A DNA stretch of 8,649 nt from Desulfobacteraceae bacterium (GTDB lineage Bacteria > Desulfobacterota > Desulfobacteria > Desulfobacterales > Desulfatirhabdiaceae): NCBI GenBank assembly GCA_027325475.1, contig DAIEFO010000080.1, positions 1 to 8,649 of the forward strand, given 5' to 3'. A program made the position numbers and the translations under genes. Of the stretch, positions 7,096-8,649 are shown one piece after another. The notes beneath the pieces are model-generated. The model was not told where the DNA came from. It worked only from the letters and a program-made list of their open reading frames with translations, and did no database searches. The stretch's first letter is position 1, and each line of letters begins with the position of its first letter.

Positions 7096-8256
7096 TCAAG
7101 GCGCTGCGCCGGTGCTGTTTTGAAACTGCGGTGTCGCAATCCAGTAGGGATCCTGAACGCCTTTCCGATAAGCATCCAGTGCTTCCGGAGAGGAATTTGC
7201 TCGAAGATTGCTGTAAGATTCGTCCTCATTCTGCCACCGCTCATGCCAGAAAACAGCCGCTTTAATGCGTGGATACAGTTCCTTGAAATTCTGAAACGCC
7301 TTCTGAATCCACTCCGCCTTGTTCCCGGATGATGGAAACTCTCCAACGCCCCATTCTGCGGCCATTACCGGTTTTGTCGGGTCCAGCTTGCAGATTTCAT
7401 CGTAAGCCAGATGGCTGACGTCATAAAATGAGCTCCAGCCCATATAGCTGAATAACTTGCCGTAAATACTCAGCCCCAGCCAGTCCACATAATCCGATCC
7501 CGGATAATAGTCGGCATACCGGTTCCAGTTATCGTCGGGATCGGAATGATTGTTCACATGAAACACCCACTGGATGTTTTGAACCCCCCGTGCGCGCACC
7601 CGATCCACGACATACCTGTACGCTTTTTTGTAAATCATCGGCCCCATAAAATCAGGCGGCTGATGAAATTGATCTTTTTGTCCCGCGCCATAATAATATC
7701 CGGACCAGGGAAACCAGGTTCCGTTCATTTCAAGACCCCAGGCGACCAGAAGCGGTTTGCCGAAGGCTTTGGCGTCATCCGCCCACTTATCGATATAGGT
7801 GTCCCACATGCCGTTAAGGATGTTGTACAGATTAAAGCGATTTGGCAGCTTTCCTTCGATATAGGGCTTGTCCCACGGAGACCAGAATAGAAAAGGGATG
7901 GCGCCGTAACGGGTGACAATTTGAACATTCCGGAGGGGAAACGACTGCTCTCCCCAGAAATTTCCGAATGCGATGACCGCCTGATGCTTTCCAACCATTT
8001 TTTCAAAGTTTTCAATAGCATCGAGCGTCACATGATCCTCACCATCGCCGAAATCCACATAGGCGCCGGTGTAAGCGCCGCTTGAAGGCGTCGCCAGTTT
8101 CAGAGGCGCTGTTCCGTCATGCGCCTCGTCAGCACGAACCTGAAACGGCCATATCATCAGACAGCATCCTGCAGTCAGGACAATGACACACCAAAAATAT
8201 TTAATAGATTGCATTCGGTTTCTCATTGGTTTTCGTATGTTCCATTTCATCAGCAT
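7096..8256 (-). CDS. Secreted glycoside hydrolase family 26-like protein (beta-mannanase-like)
   Basis: The 386-residue product starts with a basic stretch and a hydrophobic segment (about 19-38), then VRA-DEA, a good signal peptidase I site after residue 42. It is therefore probably exported to the periplasm or beyond. The mature part looks like a GH26-type TIM-barrel endo-glycosidase, retaining enzymes that cut beta-mannan or related beta-glucans. WGLEMNGTWFPWSG (173-186) carries the likely acid/base Glu176, and VMAAEWGVGE (297-306) the likely nucleophile Glu301. GSDYVDWLGLSIYG (253-266) is another typical block, and VFWHERWQNED lies near the end. Both catalytic glutamates are present. ATG 8256 is preferred because GAGGA lies 6 nt upstream; ATG 8226 or ATG 8214 would leave a more conventional signal peptide. 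The upstream GT2 gene ends 9 nt before it, so the two are probably coupled and the enzyme may process the polymer made by that synthase. Family is likely, substrate unknown. Confidence 0.83.
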   Translation of the reverse strand: MLMKWNIRKPMRNRMQSIKYFWCVIVLTAGCCLMIWPFQVRADEAHDGTAPLKLATPSSGAYTGAYVDFGDGEDHVTLDAIENFEKMVGKHQAVIAFGNFWGEQSFPLRNVQIVTRYGAIPFLFWSPWDKPYIEGKLPNRFNLYNILNGMWDTYIDKWADDAKAFGKPLLVAWGLEMNGTWFPWSGYYYGAGQKDQFHQPPDFMGPMIYKKAYRYVVDRVRARGVQNIQWVFHVNNHSDPDDNWNRYADYYPGSDYVDWLGLSIYGKLFSYMGWSSFYDVSHLAYDEICKLDPTKPVMAAEWGVGEFPSSGNKAEWIQKAFQNFKELYPRIKAAVFWHERWQNEDESYSNLRANSSPEALDAYRKGVQDPYWIATPQFQNSTGAAP

Positions 8257-8262
8257 CGCCTG

Positions 8263-8267
8263 TCCTC
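8263..8267 (-). promoter_or_regulatory. Ribosome binding site of the GH26-like gene, overlapping the upstream stop codon
   Basis: On the minus strand TGAGGACAGGCGATG contains the TGA stop of the glycosyltransferase gene, the Shine-Dalgarno-like GAGGA that shares two bases with it, and after 6 nt the ATG of the glycosidase gene. This arrangement suggests translational coupling and favours the longest start of the glycosidase. Confidence 0.65.
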
Positions 8268-8649
8268 ATGATACGGAAGCGGTGCGCTCCAGCTTTCCCC
8301 AGCCGACCAACGCCCCCTTGGCAGCCTTGAAAAGAGACTTCCATATGACCCAGCTCAGCATCGGCCGATATACAAAGCGCATGGGAATGGTAAGCCACGC
8401 CTGCCTCAGCGGCTCATGCTCCATGATACAGGCCAGTGCCGCCAGCAGAAAGTCCATCAGGAGAAACACCATAAAATAAATATACAGAGACAGGCAAACC
8501 TTCCCGACCAGCAGTGACAGCAGCAGCGTCACATCTATCAGCGGAGCCACGGCCACCAGCAATACCTGAAAGAACCAGATGCCGGGCAGGCTGAAGCATC
8601 CCAACGCCTTGTAATGGGGGTTTAACACCATATCCCGATGTTTCCAGAG
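8266..8649 (-). CDS. Membrane glycosyltransferase family 2 polysaccharide synthase, C-terminal end (5' part outside the window)
   Basis: The frame is open to the right edge, giving the last 127 residues. They begin LWKHRDMVLNPHYKALG, followed by SLPGIWFFQ and long hydrophobic stretches (two or three transmembrane helices, roughly residues 24-80). The tail is FVYRPMLSWVIWKSLFKAAKGALVGWGKLERTASVS. The W-K-H-R start, the L-P-x-I-W-F-Q segment and the WGKLERT ending are typical, as I recall them, of processive GT2 synthases related to PgaC/BcsA, including those fused to polysaccharide deacetylase domains. Such enzymes polymerise a nucleotide sugar and export the chain through the inner membrane. 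The catalytic domain is outside the window, so polymer and donor cannot be inferred. It is followed after 9 nt by the exported GH26-like gene. An internal ATG at 8631 is not the start, because the match continues upstream of it. Confidence 0.78.
   Translation of the reverse strand, partial: LWKHRDMVLNPHYKALGCFSLPGIWFFQVLLVAVAPLIDVTLLLSLLVGKVCLSLYIYFMVFLLMDFLLAALACIMEHEPLRQAWLTIPMRFVYRPMLSWVIWKSLFKAAKGALVGWGKLERTASVS

Noticed and set aside
6708..7346. 212-residue minus-strand frame spanning the glnE 3' end and the glycosidase gene
   Set aside because: It is the shadow of two well-supported genes on both strands, rich in unlikely residue runs and without domain features.
8164..8178. Lipoprotein signal (LTAGC, residues 27-31) in the GH26-like protein
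   Set aside because: The -3 residue is threonine and the hydrophobic segment continues well past the cysteine to a good signal peptidase I site, VRA-DEA, so a plain secretory signal is more likely.

Overview
The window looks like chromosomal DNA of a Gram-negative bacterium. An LPS-type heptosyltransferase, a DjlA-type membrane co-chaperone, GlnE and a secreted glycan hydrolase all point to an organism with an outer membrane. The palindromic element with TGACGACTTCGTAAAAAGT ends resembles, from memory only, dispersed elements of sulfate-reducing Desulfobacterota (Desulfobacterales). That placement is an inference and was not tested against any database.

Layout, plus strand. Positions 1-1203 hold the C-terminal 400 residues of a Rep/UvrD/PcrA-type SF1A helicase, cut by the left edge. 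After 20 nt comes djlA (1224-1976, glycine-rich membrane anchor, TerB domain, J domain), and after 26 nt a GT9 heptosyltransferase-like gene (2003-3070). These three are close enough to be one transcription unit. An 87-nt gap holding a decayed repeat arm leads to a TIM-barrel sugar-phosphate isomerase/epimerase-like gene (3158-3961). A 223-nt gap follows, filled largely by a 126-nt imperfect palindrome plus an extra repeat arm. Then comes full-length glnE (4185-7076), the bifunctional glutamine synthetase adenylyltransferase/deadenylyltransferase.

Layout, minus strand. A second, convergent operon enters from the right edge. It contains the C-terminal end of a membrane GT2 polysaccharide synthase (8649-8266) followed after 9 nt by a signal-peptide-bearing GH26-like glycosidase (8256-7096). 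The two operons meet tail to tail with only 19 nt between the stop codons of glnE and the glycosidase gene.

How the genes may work together. The helicase (DNA metabolism), DjlA (DnaK regulation at the membrane) and GlnE (nitrogen control) are housekeeping functions. The GT9 gene and possibly the isomerase serve envelope saccharide synthesis. The GT2/GH26 pair looks like part of an exopolysaccharide synthesis and processing locus that continues beyond the window.

The least ordinary signal is the repeat family. A full palindrome lies downstream of the isomerase gene and a decayed arm upstream, so the gene sits inside an inverted pair. An extra arm in the glnE leader can pair with the palindrome's left arm. 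The repeat terminus also supplies the stop codon of the isomerase gene and apparently coincides with the end of glnE. I see no CRISPR array, rRNA, tRNA, transposase or phage gene here.
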